Of a stretch of 64,000 nt of DNA, positions 8,478 to 18,205 are shown one piece after another; the stretch's first letter is position 1, and each line of letters begins with the position of its first letter. Below the pieces are notes generated by a model. That model was not told the origin of the DNA. It made no database searches and worked only from the letters and a program-made list of their open reading frames with translations. The DNA is taken from the NCBI GenBank assembly GCA_021816585.1, contig JAKAXL010000001.1, positions 124,001-188,000 on the forward strand, in the 5' to 3' direction. A program made the position numbers and the translations under genes. The DNA comes from Pseudomonadota bacterium. GTDB taxonomy: Bacteria > Pseudomonadota > Gammaproteobacteria > Burkholderiales > Burkholderiaceae_C.

Positions 8478-9152
8478 ATGGCAGGCGGCGGCGCCTGCGG
8501 GGAATGCGCCGCAAGCTGCGCGACGGACCATCCCGCCCCAGCCGACGCCCACGTGCACGACAGATCCGACCAGTCCCTGGTCCAGCGAGTCCAGAAGGGC
8601 GACCAGCAGGCCTTCGCGCTGCTCGTGGCCAAGTACCAGCGGCGCATCTTTCGCCTGATCTCGCGCTTCGTCAGCGATCCGGCGACCGCCGAGGACATTG
8701 CCCAGGAGACCTTCCTGCGCGCCTATCGAGCGATCGGGCGCTTCCGCGGCGACAGTCAGTTCTACACATGGCTCTACCGAATCGCGGTCAATACCGCGAA
8801 GCGCAGCGCCCTCGACGATGCTCGCAGTCCCGTTTTGCAAGAAAATGCAACTTTTTCGCAGGACGAGGAAACTTTTCCGAAGCAGGAGCAACTAAGCAGC
8901 ATGGATACCCCTGACGCGGTCATGGCGAGTCGGGAAATTGCCGACACCGTGAACGCCGCGATGGATGCGCTGCCCGAGGAATTGCGCACCGCCATCGTGC
9001 TGCGCGAGATCGACGGCATGAGCTACGACGAGATCGCGCAGGTCATGGGTTGTCCGGTAGGCACGGTGCGCTCGCGCATCTTTCGTGCACGCGAGGCGAT
9101 CGCGCGGCAGTTGCGCCCGTTGCTCGGCACCCGCTCGGACGAGCGCTGGTAG
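8478..9152 (+). CDS. rpoE: ECF sigma factor RpoE (sigma-E/AlgU type)
   Basis: A 224-residue ECF sigma factor. Region 2 includes LVAKYQRRIFRLISRF and AEDIAQETFLRAYRAI, with the FYTWLYRIAVNTAK segment that contacts the -10. Region 4 follows (ELRTAIVLREIDGMSYDEIAQVMG and GTVRSRIFRARE). Homologues usually start close to QSLVQRVQKGD, so GTG 8553 is a realistic alternative to ATG 8478; the first 25 residues are cysteine- and alanine-rich and unlike the family. It would direct RNA polymerase to GAACTT-N16-TCTGA promoters, one of which lies at 28214-28240. It is followed by its anti-sigma gene. Confidence 0.93.
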   Translation: MAGGGACGECAASCATDHPAPADAHVHDRSDQSLVQRVQKGDQQAFALLVAKYQRRIFRLISRFVSDPATAEDIAQETFLRAYRAIGRFRGDSQFYTWLYRIAVNTAKRSALDDARSPVLQENATFSQDEETFPKQEQLSSMDTPDAVMASREIADTVNAAMDALPEELRTAIVLREIDGMSYDEIAQVMGCPVGTVRSRIFRAREAIARQLRPLLGTRSDERW

Positions 9153-9221
9153 ATCGCGCACGGATGGGGCAGTGCGTGCGGTCGCTCGCGCGCGCAGGGT
9201 TTCGGCTGCAAGAGGTCAGGT

Positions 9222-9905
9222 ATGCGAAGCAAGGTGGATGGCCGGCGGTTGCAGGACGCCGCGCCGGTGGGGACGGGCACGCGCTCGCAGGCCGCACGCG
9301 AGCGCGTGTCGGCGCTGATGGATGGCGAGTCGCCGCCCGGCGGCGCGGACGATGCGGCTTGGGAGGCGCTGGTGCGCGACCCGCAGGCCCGTGCCGCGTG
9401 GCTCGAATACCACCGCATCGGCGACTGGATGCGTTGCAGCGAGCACCCTGTCGCGTTCGACGAGCAGGCCTTCGCCGAGCGCCTGAGCGCGCGTCTTCGC
9501 GACGAGCCCGCGCCGTGTGCGAGCGCCGCGCAGCAGGGGCGCGGCGCGTCGAGGTGGGTGCGCCTGGCGCCGCGTGCCGGCGCGCTGGGCGCGTCGCTGG
9601 CTGCGGCGCTCGCGCTGCTGGTGATGGGCGATGCCGGCATGCATCGCGAATTCCCCCGGGCCCGCCTGGCGGCGGCCACCTCCGCCGCGATGGCTTCCCA
9701 CCGCCTGCCGGTGCTTGCGCCGCAAGAGGGCGGCCATGATGGCCCGCTGGCATGGGTGTCGCTGCGCATGCTCCCAGCCGGCCCGCGCTCGCAGGCGCTC
9801 GGCACCGCACCGGGACCGATGCAGTTGCACGCGCTGCTGTCCGGCCTGCGCTATGTGCAGCCGCTGCCGCGGTTCGAAATGCCGCGCGGCAACCCCTTGC
9901 ACTGA
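9222..9905 (+). CDS. rseA: Anti-sigma-E factor RseA
   Basis: A 227-residue single-pass membrane protein. The cytosolic N-terminal domain has the RseA signature RERVSALMDGE (residues 26-36) followed by WLEYHRIGDWMR. A hydrophobic segment near residues 117-130 (LGASLAAALALLVMG) forms the membrane anchor, leaving a periplasmic tail of about 95 residues. It would hold RpoE until envelope stress triggers its proteolysis. Relatives are normally followed by rseB; here a Do-type protease comes next, 126 bases downstream. Confidence 0.88.
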   Translation: MRSKVDGRRLQDAAPVGTGTRSQAARERVSALMDGESPPGGADDAAWEALVRDPQARAAWLEYHRIGDWMRCSEHPVAFDEQAFAERLSARLRDEPAPCASAAQQGRGASRWVRLAPRAGALGASLAAALALLVMGDAGMHREFPRARLAAATSAAMASHRLPVLAPQEGGHDGPLAWVSLRMLPAGPRSQALGTAPGPMQLHALLSGLRYVQPLPRFEMPRGNPLH

Positions 9906-10031
9906 GCGCGCGCCGCCGGGCGCGGTCCGCGGCGCGCTATGCTCGCGGCGGGCCGCAGCTGCGCACGCTGTTCGTCGTGGGCAAGGGCCGTGCGCGGCGA
10001 CGCGGATTCGAATTCCCTGGGAGGGACTGTC

Positions 10032-11552
10032 GTGGATCGAGGTGGGCAACAAACGCGCCGCGGCAGGGGTCCCGGGCGCTCGACGATGGCGGCGGTCGCG
10101 CTGCGACGCCAGTTGGCGCGACTCGCGCTGGGCCTGTGCATCGGCGTCGCGCCATGGTCCGTGCAGGCGGCGCCCGCCGCGACCGCCGCGCCGCAGCGCG
10201 CCGAGCCGCCGTTGCTGGTCGCGCTGCCGGATTTCACCCGGCTGGTGCAGCAGGTCGGTCCCTCGGTGGTGAACATCCGCACGTACACCCGCGCGCAAAG
10301 TCCCGAGGCCCAGCAGGACGAACAGACTCGCGAATTCCTGCGCCGCTTCTTCGGCATCCCGCTGCCACCCGGCGACGCCGGCCCGGAGCAGCCGCAAGCG
10401 AATGACGAGCGCCCGCTGGGTGTGGGCTCCGGCTTCGTGCTGGAGTCCGACGGCTACGTGCTGACCAACGCCCACGTGGTCGACGGCGCCGACCGCATCG
10501 TCGTCACGCTGGCCGATCACCGCGAGTTCAACGCGCGTCTGATCGGAGCCGACACGCGCACCGACGTCGCGCTGCTGAAGATTGCCGCCACCGGGCTGCC
10601 GGCGGTGCGCATCGGCGACTCCAGCCGCGTGCAGGTGGGCGAATGGGTGGTGGCCATCGGCTCGCCCTTCGGGCTCGACAACACGGTGACTGCCGGGATC
10701 GTCAGTGCCAAGGCGCGCGACACCGGCGACTACACGCCCCTGATCCAGACCGATGTCGCGGTGAACCCCGGCAACTCCGGCGGGCCGCTGATCGACATGC
10801 GGGGCCGCGTGGTCGGCATGAACTCGCAGATCTACAGCCGTACCGGCGGCTTCATGGGGATTTCCTTCGCGGTGCCGATCGACCAGGCCATCGCGGTGGC
10901 GCGGCAATTGCAGTCCACCGGGCATGTGGTGCGAGGCAAGATCGGTGTCGCGGTCGACGGCGTCAGCCGCGAGCTGGCGCAGTCGCTGGGACTCGAGGGC
11001 CCGCAGGGCGCGCTGGTCGCCGGCGTGGAGCCGGGCGGCGCCGCCGACACCGCCGGAGTGCGCGCCGGCGACATCATCCTGGCGATCGACGGCCACGAGG
11101 TGCAGCGCTCCAGCGACCTGCCGCGCCTGGTCGGATCGATCCGACCGGGCAGCCGGGTCCCGTTGAAGGTGTTCCGCCTGGGGCACGTGTTGCAGCTGCA
11201 GGTCACGGTGGCGTCGTGGAGCGACAAGTCGCAGCCTGCGCGGCAGGCTCCACGCTCGCCGGCCGCCCGCAGTCCGCTGGGAATCGGCGTCGTCGACCTC
11301 AATGCCCAGCAACGCAGCGAACTCGGACTGCGCTCCGGGGTGATGGTCGAGAGCACGGACGGCTATGGAGCGGCCGCCGGGCTGCGCGTGGGCGACGTCC
11401 TCGTGGCGATGAACAACATCGAGCTGCAAAGCGCCGCGCAGTTCGCATCGCTGACGGCCGCGCTGGCCGCGGACAAGCCCGCGGTGCTGCTGGTCAGGCG
11501 TGGTGCCGACGCCCGCTACGTGCTGCTACGACCACGCAAGCTTTCAGAGTAA
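10032..11552 (+). CDS. mucD: Periplasmic Do-family serine protease (MucD/DegP type)
   Basis: A 506-residue secreted protease-chaperone. The start is placed at GTG 10032 because GGGAGGGAC lies just upstream; ATG 10086 is the alternative and would give a shorter signal peptide. The signal segment is LALGLCIGVAPWSVQA, with cleavage likely after VQA. The trypsin-like triad is H148 (TNAHVVDG), D178 (RTDVALLKI) and S249 (NPGNSGGP). Two PDZ domains follow (about 290-380 and 410-500). It degrades or refolds damaged envelope proteins and in related species restrains RpoE activation. Confidence 0.93.
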   Translation: MDRGGQQTRRGRGPGRSTMAAVALRRQLARLALGLCIGVAPWSVQAAPAATAAPQRAEPPLLVALPDFTRLVQQVGPSVVNIRTYTRAQSPEAQQDEQTREFLRRFFGIPLPPGDAGPEQPQANDERPLGVGSGFVLESDGYVLTNAHVVDGADRIVVTLADHREFNARLIGADTRTDVALLKIAATGLPAVRIGDSSRVQVGEWVVAIGSPFGLDNTVTAGIVSAKARDTGDYTPLIQTDVAVNPGNSGGPLIDMRGRVVGMNSQIYSRTGGFMGISFAVPIDQAIAVARQLQSTGHVVRGKIGVAVDGVSRELAQSLGLEGPQGALVAGVEPGGAADTAGVRAGDIILAIDGHEVQRSSDLPRLVGSIRPGSRVPLKVFRLGHVLQLQVTVASWSDKSQPARQAPRSPAARSPLGIGVVDLNAQQRSELGLRSGVMVESTDGYGAAAGLRVGDVLVAMNNIELQSAAQFASLTAALAADKPAVLLVRRGADARYVLLRPRKLSE

Positions 11553-11612
11553 AATTTGTTTTATTTTCAAAAATACCTCATTTTAATTCGTCAAATATCG
11601 TAGATTGCCGCA
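11551..11612. other. AT-rich island after mucD
   Basis: Starting in the mucD stop codon, about 60 bases are strikingly AT-rich (runs such as TTTTATTTTCAAAAATA) inside DNA of about 70% GC. It contains TTGTTT followed at promoter distance by T/A-rich hexamers, so a promoter or UP-like element for the downstream leader/lepA region is plausible. I see no gene in it. Confidence 0.55.
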
Positions 11613-11710
11613 CATCATTGCGACGCGCGAACGGCTCCGGCAATGTTTGTTCCGGCGGCTCGGCGACGGCACTGCCGGGTGCGCTGGCCGGGTCCCCCGG
11701 CAGGCTTAAA

Positions 11711-11752
11711 ATGAAGGCCCAACAAGCAGTTGCCAAACGATTTTGTTGGTAG
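11711..11752 (+). CDS. Possible 13-residue leader peptide upstream of lepA
   Basis: ATG AAG GCC... encodes MKAQQAVAKRFCW and stops at TAG 11750-11752, the stop overlapping the first bases of a terminator hairpin. A CAGG lies a few bases upstream as a weak ribosome site. Most of the ORF lies inside a hairpin (CCAACAA 11719-11725 with TTGTTGG 11743-11749). A short peptide ending in Phe-Cys-Trp immediately before a terminator is the architecture of transcription attenuation, but the locus could equally be a non-coding small RNA that happens to contain a short frame. No homologue is recognised. Confidence 0.35.
   Translation: MKAQQAVAKRFCW
11719..11749 (+). other. Hairpin preceding the lepA-leader terminator
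   Basis: CCAACAA (11719-11725) and TTGTTGG (11743-11749) form a perfect 7-bp stem with a 17-base loop, ending two bases before the terminator stem. It could be a pause hairpin or the first hairpin of a small RNA. Confidence 0.5.
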
Positions 11753-11782
11753 GCGCGACGCGAATGGCCGCGCCTTTTTTTT
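11751..11782 (+). terminator. Rho-independent terminator upstream of lepA
   Basis: AGGCGCG (11751-11757) pairs with CGCGCCT (11769-11775) around an 11-base loop and runs into eight consecutive T (11775-11782). This is the only textbook intrinsic terminator I found in the window. It ends a transcript entering from mucD or starting in the AT-rich island, 55 bases before lepA. Confidence 0.85.
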
Positions 11783-11836
11783 GTCCAGCCCGCGTCCGGC
11801 GCACACGTCGCGGGGCGGGCCTCGTTTCTCCAGCGC

Positions 11837-13627
11837 ATGCAACGGATTCGCAACTTTTCCATCATCGCCCACATCGACCACGGCAAGTCCACGCTGGCCG
11901 ATCGCCTGATCCAGCGTTGCGGGGGGCTTTCGGATCGGGAGATGGAGGAGCAGGTGCTGGACTCGATGGATCTGGAGCGCGAGCGTGGCATCACCATCAA
12001 GGCGCAGACCGCCGCGTTGAGCTACCAGGCGCACGACGGACAGCTCTACCAGCTCAACCTGATCGACACTCCCGGGCACGTCGACTTCAGCTACGAGGTC
12101 AGCCGCTCGCTGTCGGCCTGCGAGGGGGCGCTGCTGGTGGTGGACGCCAGCCAGGGAGTCGAGGCGCAGACGGTTGCCAACTGTTACACCGCCATCGAGC
12201 TGGGAGTCGAAGTCGTCCCGGTGCTGAACAAGATGGACCTGCCGCAGGCGGATCCGGAAGGTGCGCGCAAGGAAATCGAGGACGTGATCGGGATCGATGC
12301 GTCGCACGCGCTGCTCGCCAGCGCGAAGACCGGCATGGGCATCGACGACATCCTGGAGGCGGTGATCGCACGGATCCCGCCGCCGAAGGGCGACCCGCAG
12401 GCGCCGCTGAAGGCGCTGGTCATCGACTCCTGGTATGACAGCTACGTCGGCGTGGTCATGCTGGTGCGCGTGTTCGATGGGGTGCTGCGGGTGCGCGAGC
12501 GCATCCAGCTGATGGCCACGGGCGCCCAGTATTCCTGCGAGCAACTCGGAGTCTTCACGCCCAAGTCGGTGGCGCGCCAGCAATTGTCGGCCGGCGAGGT
12601 GGGCTTCGTGATCGCCGGCATCAAGGAGCTCAAGGCGGCGCGCGTGGGCGACACGCTGACCCAGGCGGCGCGTCCGGCGCAGCAGGCGCTGCCGGGATTC
12701 AAGGAGGTGCAGCCGCAGGTGTTCGCGGGCCTGTACCCGGTCGAGTCGAACCAGTACGACGCGCTGCGCGATGCGCTGCAGAAGCTGCAGCTCAACGACG
12801 CGGCGCTGCGTTTCGAGCCGGAAGTCTCGTCGGCGCTGGGCTTCGGCTTCCGCTGCGGTTTCCTGGGTCTGCTGCACATGGACATCGTGCAGGAGCGCCT
12901 GGAGCGCGAGTACGACATGGACCTGATCACCACCGCGCCATCGGTGGTGTACCAGGTGCAACTGCGCGACGGCACCACGGTGACCGTGGACAATCCGACG
13001 AAGATGCCCGATGTCGGCCGCATCGAGTCCATCCTCGAGCCGATCGTCACCGTCAAGCTGTTCATGCCGCAGGAGTACGTCGGCGCCGTCATGACCCTGT
13101 GCAACGCCAAGCGCGGGGTGCAGACCAACATGGCGTACATGGGGCGCCAGGTGCAGCTGAGCTACGAGATGCCGCTGGCGGAAATCGTGCTGGACTTCTT
13201 CGACAAGCTCAAGTCGATCTCGCGCGGCTACGCATCGATGGACTACAGCTTCCTCGAATACCGGGCCGCCGACGTGGTGAAGGTCGACATCCTGATCAAC
13301 GGCGAGCGCGTCGATGCGCTGTCGCTGATCGTGCACCGATCCCAGAGCCAGTACCGCGGACGCGAGGTGGCGGCGAAGATGCGCGAACTGATTCCGCGCC
13401 AGATGTTCGACGTCGCGATCCAGGCCGCGATCGGGGCCAACATCATCGCCCGTGAGACAATCAAGGCCATGCGGAAGAACGTACTGGCCAAGTGCTACGG
13501 CGGCGACATCACGCGCAAGCGCAAGTTGCTGGAGAAGCAGAAGGCCGGCAAGAAGCGCATGAAACAGATCGGTACCGTCGAGGTGCCCCAGGAGGCCTTC
13601 CTGGCCATCCTGAAAGTCGAAGACTGA
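11837..13627 (+). CDS. lepA: Elongation factor 4 (LepA)
   Basis: A 596-residue translational GTPase of normal LepA length. G1 is AHIDHGKST near residue 11, the switch region is [10 protein letters not shown]3 is [11 protein letters not shown] and G4 is NKMDL. The LepA-specific C-terminal domain ends [21 protein letters not shown]. It acts on ribosomes under stress and in 30S assembly. The conserved N-terminus [12 protein letters not shown] fixes the start; the Shine-Dalgarno is weak. lepB follows after 28 bases, the usual coupling. Confidence 0.97.
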   Translation: MQRIRNFSIIAHIDHGKSTLADRLIQRCGGLSDREMEEQVLDSMDLERERGITIKAQTAALSYQAHDGQLYQLNLIDTPGHVDFSYEVSRSLSACEGALLVVDASQGVEAQTVANCYTAIELGVEVVPVLNKMDLPQADPEGARKEIEDVIGIDASHALLASAKTGMGIDDILEAVIARIPPPKGDPQAPLKALVIDSWYDSYVGVVMLVRVFDGVLRVRERIQLMATGAQYSCEQLGVFTPKSVARQQLSAGEVGFVIAGIKELKAARVGDTLTQAARPAQQALPGFKEVQPQVFAGLYPVESNQYDALRDALQKLQLNDAALRFEPEVSSALGFGFRCGFLGLLHMDIVQERLEREYDMDLITTAPSVVYQVQLRDGTTVTVDNPTKMPDVGRIESILEPIVTVKLFMPQEYVGAVMTLCNAKRGVQTNMAYMGRQVQLSYEMPLAEIVLDFFDKLKSISRGYASMDYSFLEYRAADVVKVDILINGERVDALSLIVHRSQSQYRGREVAAKMRELIPRQMFDVAIQAAIGANIIARETIKAMRKNVLAKCYGGDITRKRKLLEKQKAGKKRMKQIGTVEVPQEAFLAILKVED

Positions 13628-13655
13628 CCCCTTCCCGCCTACCACGCTGCGTTCC

Positions 13656-14576
13656 ATGGAACAACCGGCCGTCAATTTCACGCTGCTGCTTTTCGTGTTG
13701 CTGGTGGTCACCGGCCTGTTCTGGATCGCCGAACGCCTGCGCTTCGCGCGCCAGCGCGTGAGCGCCGCCGAGACCGCCGTGTCGGCGCTGCGGCGGCGGC
13801 GCGACGAATTGCAGCAGCAGGGCATCAGCCCCGATGCATCGCTCAGCGACGAGAGCATCTCGGCCACCCGCGAGCGCCTGCTGCGCCAGCCCTGGTGGCT
13901 GGAGTGGACGGCCGGGCTGTTTCCGGTGATCGCCTTCGTGTTCGTGCTGCGTTCCTTCGTCGCCGAGCCCTTCAAGATCCCGTCGGGCTCGATGGAGCCG
14001 ACGCTGGTGCCCGGCGACCTGATCCTGGTGAACAAGTTCCGCTACGGACTGCGCCTGCCGCTGGGTCACGAGCGCATCACTCCGGGCGAGGCGCCGCGGC
14101 GCGGCGACGTGATCGTGTTCCGGTTGCCGAAGGACCCGGCGATCGACTACATCAAGCGCATCGTCGGGCTGCCCGGTGACACCGTGTCCTACGAGAACAA
14201 GCACCTGGTGATCGACGGCAAGTCCATTTCCGAGACAGCCGCGGGCCAGTGGTTCGACCCGTCGTCGATGACCTACTACCAGCGCTATCGCGAGAACCTG
14301 GACGGGGCGCAGCACTACATCCTGATCAACCCCGAGGCCCCCCCGTACGTGATCGGGGGCCCGGACAACTTCCCACATCGCGACGCGTGTCATTATGATG
14401 CGCAGGGTTTCGTCTGCAAGGTGCCGGCCGGAATGTATTTCGTGATGGGTGACAACCGCGACAATTCCCTGGACTCGCGCTACTGGGGCTTCGTGCCGGC
14501 GCGCAACATCGTCGGCAGGGCATTTTTCGTCTGGATGAACTTCGGCGGCCTGAAGAACATCGGGCCCATTCATTGA
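13656..14576 (+). CDS. lepB: Signal peptidase I
   Basis: A 306-residue inner-membrane protease that removes signal peptides. Two N-terminal membrane segments (about 8-25 and 87-99) flank a basic cytosolic loop. The Ser-Lys dyad is S112 in PSGSMEPTL and K167 in YIKRIVGLPGD. The conserved box YFVMGDNRDNSLDSRYWG and VGRAFFVW follow. It matures exported proteins such as MucD. It is encoded between lepA and the DUF4845 gene. Confidence 0.96.
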   Translation: MEQPAVNFTLLLFVLLVVTGLFWIAERLRFARQRVSAAETAVSALRRRRDELQQQGISPDASLSDESISATRERLLRQPWWLEWTAGLFPVIAFVFVLRSFVAEPFKIPSGSMEPTLVPGDLILVNKFRYGLRLPLGHERITPGEAPRRGDVIVFRLPKDPAIDYIKRIVGLPGDTVSYENKHLVIDGKSISETAAGQWFDPSSMTYYQRYRENLDGAQHYILINPEAPPYVIGGPDNFPHRDACHYDAQGFVCKVPAGMYFVMGDNRDNSLDSRYWGFVPARNIVGRAFFVWMNFGGLKNIGPIH

Positions 14577-14635
14577 ACATCGATGCGGGCGCGGGTTCGC
14601 AAGGGTCGGACCAGGCGCGGGGAAGGGGGGCACCC

Positions 14636-14986
14636 ATGAGCCACGGGCAACGTCAACGCGGGATCACGCTGATCGGCCTGCTGTTCTGGGGCGCGGTGAT
14701 CGCGATCGGGGTCATCCTGGGCATGCAGATCGTGCCGGACTGGCAGGAGTCGCTGTCGATCCAGAACGCGGTCAACCAGGCTGCCAAGGCTGGCCCGACC
14801 GTCGGGGACATCCGCACCAAGTTCGACAAGATGGCCGAGGTGGACTACATCAGTTCCATCGCCGGCAGGGACCTGCAGATCACCAAGGTCAACGGCAATG
14901 TGGTCGTCTCCTACGCGTACCAGAAGGAGATCCACCTGGTCGGACCGGCGTACCTGCTGCTCAAGTTCTCCGGGAAATCGCATTGA
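14636..14986 (+). CDS. DUF4845 single-pass membrane protein
   Basis: A 116-residue protein with an N-terminal membrane helix (GITLIGLLFWGAVIAIGVILG, about residues 8-28) in a pilin-like layout, followed by a small soluble domain of mixed polarity. DUF4845 genes characteristically lie between lepB and rnc in betaproteobacteria. ATG 14636 is chosen for the GGGGAAGGGGGG upstream; an in-frame ATG at 14573, overlapping the lepB stop, would add 21 residues. Function is unknown; the helix suggests inner-membrane anchoring with a periplasmic domain. Confidence 0.82.
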   Translation: MSHGQRQRGITLIGLLFWGAVIAIGVILGMQIVPDWQESLSIQNAVNQAAKAGPTVGDIRTKFDKMAEVDYISSIAGRDLQITKVNGNVVVSYAYQKEIHLVGPAYLLLKFSGKSH

Positions 14987-15053
14987 CGCAGTCCCGATGC
15001 CGCGCGGTGCCTCGCGCGCCGACGCGGTCTCGCGCCGCGCGGCGGCCAGATGC

Positions 15054-15773
15054 ATGGTGAATCCGCTGGATGAATTGCAGTCGCGGCTGGGCTACCGCTT
15101 CCGCGACCCGGAGCTGCTGCGCCTGGCGCTGACCCACCGCAGCCACGGCGCGCACAACAACGAGCGCCTGGAATTCCTCGGCGACGCCGCGCTGAACCTG
15201 ATCGTCGCCGGGCTGCTGTTCGTCGACGGCGAGGCCGATGAAGGCCACCTGTCCTACTGGCGCGCCGCGCTGGTGCGAGAGGCCACGCTGGCCGAACTGG
15301 CGCGCGAGGCCGGGCTGGGGCGCCAGCTGCTGCTGGGCGAGGGCGAGCGGCGCAGCGGCGGCGAGCGCCGCGAGTCGATCCTGGCCGATGCGCTGGAAGC
15401 ACTGATCGGCGCCGTCTTCCTCGATGGCGGGCTCGACGCCGCCGGCGCCCTGGCGCGCCGCCTGTACGGGGATCGGCTGCGGCAACTCGACCTGCACGCC
15501 AGCGCCAAGGATCCCAAGACCACGCTGCAGGAACTGCTGCAGGGGCGCAAGCTGCAGCTTCCCGCCTACCGGGTGCTCGACACCAGCGGCCCGCCGCACG
15601 CGCAGCAGTTTGCCGTGCTGTGCGAGGTCGCCGAGCTCGGCCTGCACAGCCGCGGCCAGGGCGCGAGCCGCCGCGCAGCCGAACAGCAGGCCGCGCAGTC
15701 GATGATCGCGCTGCTGCGCGAGCAGGCGCCGCCTGCGGCCCGTCGCGCACGAGGGGGAAACCATGCATCCTGA
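15054..15773 (+). CDS. rnc: Ribonuclease III
   Basis: A 239-residue double-strand-specific endoribonuclease. The RNase III signature [14 protein letters not shown] is near residue 37, and the second metal-ligand segment is [21 protein letters not shown] dsRNA-binding domain occupies about 155-225 ([11 protein letters not shown] and [11 protein letters not shown]). It processes rRNA and cleaves structured mRNA. Start [16 protein letters not shown] is chosen by family alignment; longer upstream frames lack conservation. It overlaps era by 11 bases. Confidence 0.95.
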   Translation: MVNPLDELQSRLGYRFRDPELLRLALTHRSHGAHNNERLEFLGDAALNLIVAGLLFVDGEADEGHLSYWRAALVREATLAELAREAGLGRQLLLGEGERRSGGERRESILADALEALIGAVFLDGGLDAAGALARRLYGDRLRQLDLHASAKDPKTTLQELLQGRKLQLPAYRVLDTSGPPHAQQFAVLCEVAELGLHSRGQGASRRAAEQQAAQSMIALLREQAPPAARRARGGNHAS

Positions 15774-16674
15774 AGGCGCCACGCACGAACCGGCGCGACG
15801 CTTCGGCACGATAGCCATCGTCGGACGCCCGAACGTCGGCAAGTCGACCCTGCTCAACGAGCTGGTCGGGCAGAAGATCAGCATCACCTCCGACAAGGCG
15901 CAGACCACGCGCCACCGCCTGCTCGGAGTGCGCACCGACGGCGAGGTGCAATTCGCCTTCGTCGACACTCCCGGCTTCCAGCTGCGCCATGCGCGCGCCC
16001 TCAACCGGGCGATGAATCGCACCGTGCGCGCCGCGCTCGGCGAGGTCGACGTGGTGCTGTGGGTGGTCGAGGCGGGCAGCTGGACCGCCGACGACGAACT
16101 CGTGGCGCAGCTGCTGCCGCCGGGGCGCCCGGTGATCCTGGTGGCCAACAAGCTCGACCGCGTGCACGGGCGCGAACGCCTGCTGCCGTGGCTGGCCGAG
16201 CGCGGCAAGGATCCGCGGCTGACGGAGATCGTGCCGCTGTCGGCGCGCCGGCGCGCCGACGCGCAGCGCCTGCTGGGAATCATTGCTCCCCACCTTCCGC
16301 AAGGGCCCTGGGGTTTCGACCCGGATACGCTGACCGACCGCAGCGAGCGCTTCCTGGCCGCCGAGATCCTGCGCGAAAAGCTGTTCCGCCTCACCGGCGA
16401 CGAGCTTCCCTACAGCAGCACCGTGGTGATCGATCGTTTCGAGGTGGAGGGCCGGCTGCGCCGCATCGCCGCCAGCATCGTGGTCGAGCGCGACAGCCAC
16501 AAGGCCATGGTCATCGGCCACTCGGGCGCATCCATCCGGCGCATCGCCACCGAGGCGCGCCAGGACATGCACAAGCTGTTCGACGGCCCGGTATTCCTCG
16601 AGGTGTGGGTGAAGACCCGCTCGGGCTGGGCCGACGACCAGGCCGCGGTGCGCGCCTTCGGCTACGAGGACTGA
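15763..16674 (+). CDS. era: GTPase Era
   Basis: A 303-residue GTPase with a C-terminal KH domain that binds 16S rRNA and assists 30S maturation. G1 is GRPNVGKST (21-29), the switch is KAQTTRHR, G3 is DTPGF and G4 is NKLD. The KH part includes [20 protein letters not shown]. The Era-type [17 protein letters not shown] segment and final FGYED are present. It overlaps rnc, and recO starts 8 bases after its stop. Confidence 0.96.
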   Translation: MHPEGATHEPARRFGTIAIVGRPNVGKSTLLNELVGQKISITSDKAQTTRHRLLGVRTDGEVQFAFVDTPGFQLRHARALNRAMNRTVRAALGEVDVVLWVVEAGSWTADDELVAQLLPPGRPVILVANKLDRVHGRERLLPWLAERGKDPRLTEIVPLSARRRADAQRLLGIIAPHLPQGPWGFDPDTLTDRSERFLAAEILREKLFRLTGDELPYSSTVVIDRFEVEGRLRRIAASIVVERDSHKAMVIGHSGASIRRIATEARQDMHKLFDGPVFLEVWVKTRSGWADDQAAVRAFGYED

Positions 16675-16682
16675 ATGCGGCG

Positions 16683-17435
16683 ATGGCGCGCAGCCGCACG
16701 CCCGCGCGCATCGAGCGCGCCCACGACGAGCCGGCCTTCGTGCTGCATTCGCATGCGTGGCGCGAGACCAGCCTGATCCTCGACGTGTTCAGCCGCCACC
16801 ATGGGCGGGTCGCGCTGGTGGCCAAGGGGGCCAAGCGCCCGCATTCGCAATTGCGCACCGTGCTGCTGGGCTTCTCGCCTTTCGCCGCGAGCTGGAGCGG
16901 GCATGGCGAGGTGCGCACGCTGACCCGCGCCGAATGGAGCGGCGGCGTGGCCCCGCTGGCCGGGCTTTCGCTGCTGTGCGGCTTCTATTTCAACGAGCTG
17001 CTGATGCGCCTGCTGCCGCGCGAGGATCCGCACGAGGCGCTGTTCGATGCCTACCGGGACGCCCTGTCCCGGCTGGGCGAGGGGGCCTACGCGACACGCC
17101 AGCAGGTCGAGCCGCTGCTGCGCGGCTTCGAGATGGACCTGCTGCGCGAACTCGGGCACCTGCCGCCGCTGGACCGGCTCAGCCACAGCGGCGAGCCGCT
17201 GCTCGACGACGCGCTGTACGTCGTCGACCCGCAGCGCGGCGTGCTCGAGTCCATGGACGAGAACCCGGCATCGGCGATTCCCGGCGCGCAGCTGCGCGCC
17301 ATCGCCCGCGCGAGCTGGCAGCAACCGGGGGCGTTGCGCGGGGCCAAGGCGCTGATGCGCGAACTGCTTGGCTATCATCTCGGTACGCAGCCGCTGCGCA
17401 CGCGCCAGTTGCTGATCGACCTGCACCAGCTATGA
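16683..17435 (+). CDS. recO: DNA repair protein RecO
   Basis: A 250-residue RecFOR-pathway mediator that loads RecA at gaps. The N-terminal OB-fold part begins [19 protein letters not shown] and contains [14 protein letters not shown]. The helical C-terminal part includes [21 protein letters not shown], a typical RecO block. The four-cysteine zinc motif of some RecO proteins is absent. ATG 16683 follows the era stop closely; its own stop overlaps the pdxJ ATG. Confidence 0.93.
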   Translation: MARSRTPARIERAHDEPAFVLHSHAWRETSLILDVFSRHHGRVALVAKGAKRPHSQLRTVLLGFSPFAASWSGHGEVRTLTRAEWSGGVAPLAGLSLLCGFYFNELLMRLLPREDPHEALFDAYRDALSRLGEGAYATRQQVEPLLRGFEMDLLRELGHLPPLDRLSHSGEPLLDDALYVVDPQRGVLESMDENPASAIPGAQLRAIARASWQQPGALRGAKALMRELLGYHLGTQPLRTRQLLIDLHQL

Positions 17436-18205
17436 ATCCCCTCGTCGAACCGGCGCCACGCGGCCCCCTGCTGGGGGTGAACATCGACCACGTGGCCACG
17501 CTGCGCAACGCGCGCGGCGGCAGCTTCCCGGACCCCGTGCAGGCCGCGCTGCATGCCTTGCGCGGCGGCGCCGACATCATCACCTTCCACCTGCGCGAGG
17601 ATCGTCGGCACATCCGCGACGACGATGTGCGGCGCCTGCGCGAGCAACTGGGCGCGCCGCTGAACTTCGAGTCGGCCGTGACGCCGGAGATGCTCGACCT
17701 CATCGAGCAGGCGCGCCCGCCCATGGTGTGCCTGGTTCCCGAGCGCCGGCAGGAACTGACCACCGAGGGCGGCCTGGACGTGCGCGGCCAGTTCGAGCGC
17801 GTGCGCGATGCCTGCGCGCGCCTGGCCGCCTGCGGCTGCCGGGTCTCGCTGTTCATCGAGGCCGACCCGGCGCAGATCGAGGCGGCGGCGGCCAGCGCGG
17901 CGCCGTGCATCGAACTGCACACCGGAGCCTTCGCGAATGCCGTCGAGGCCGGCGACGAAGCCGCCTCGGCGCGCCATCTGGCGCGCATCCGCGACGGCAT
18001 CGCGCAGGCCGCCGCCGCCGGGCTGCAGACCAACGCCGGTCACGGGTTGACGCTGCAGAGCACGCCGACGCTTGCGGCCATGCCGCGGGTGCGCGAGCTG
18101 CACATCGGTCATGCGCTGATCGGGCATGCGCTGTTCGTCGGCATGGAGCAGGCGGTGCGCGACTTCAAGGCGCAGATCGAACGCGCGGCCGCGCAGGCGC
18201 GGTGA
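17432..18205 (+). CDS. pdxJ: Pyridoxine 5'-phosphate synthase
   Basis: A 257-residue TIM-barrel enzyme that condenses 1-deoxy-D-xylulose 5-phosphate with 3-amino-2-oxopropyl phosphate to pyridoxine 5'-phosphate. The N-terminal [16 protein letters not shown] motif is diagnostic; [27 protein letters not shown] and NAGHGLT follow. The ATG overlaps the recO stop, and its stop overlaps the GTG of acpS, the standard coupled recO-pdxJ-acpS order. Confidence 0.96.
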   Translation: MNPLVEPAPRGPLLGVNIDHVATLRNARGGSFPDPVQAALHALRGGADIITFHLREDRRHIRDDDVRRLREQLGAPLNFESAVTPEMLDLIEQARPPMVCLVPERRQELTTEGGLDVRGQFERVRDACARLAACGCRVSLFIEADPAQIEAAAASAAPCIELHTGAFANAVEAGDEAASARHLARIRDGIAQAAAAGLQTNAGHGLTLQSTPTLAAMPRVRELHIGHALIGHALFVGMEQAVRDFKAQIERAAAQAR

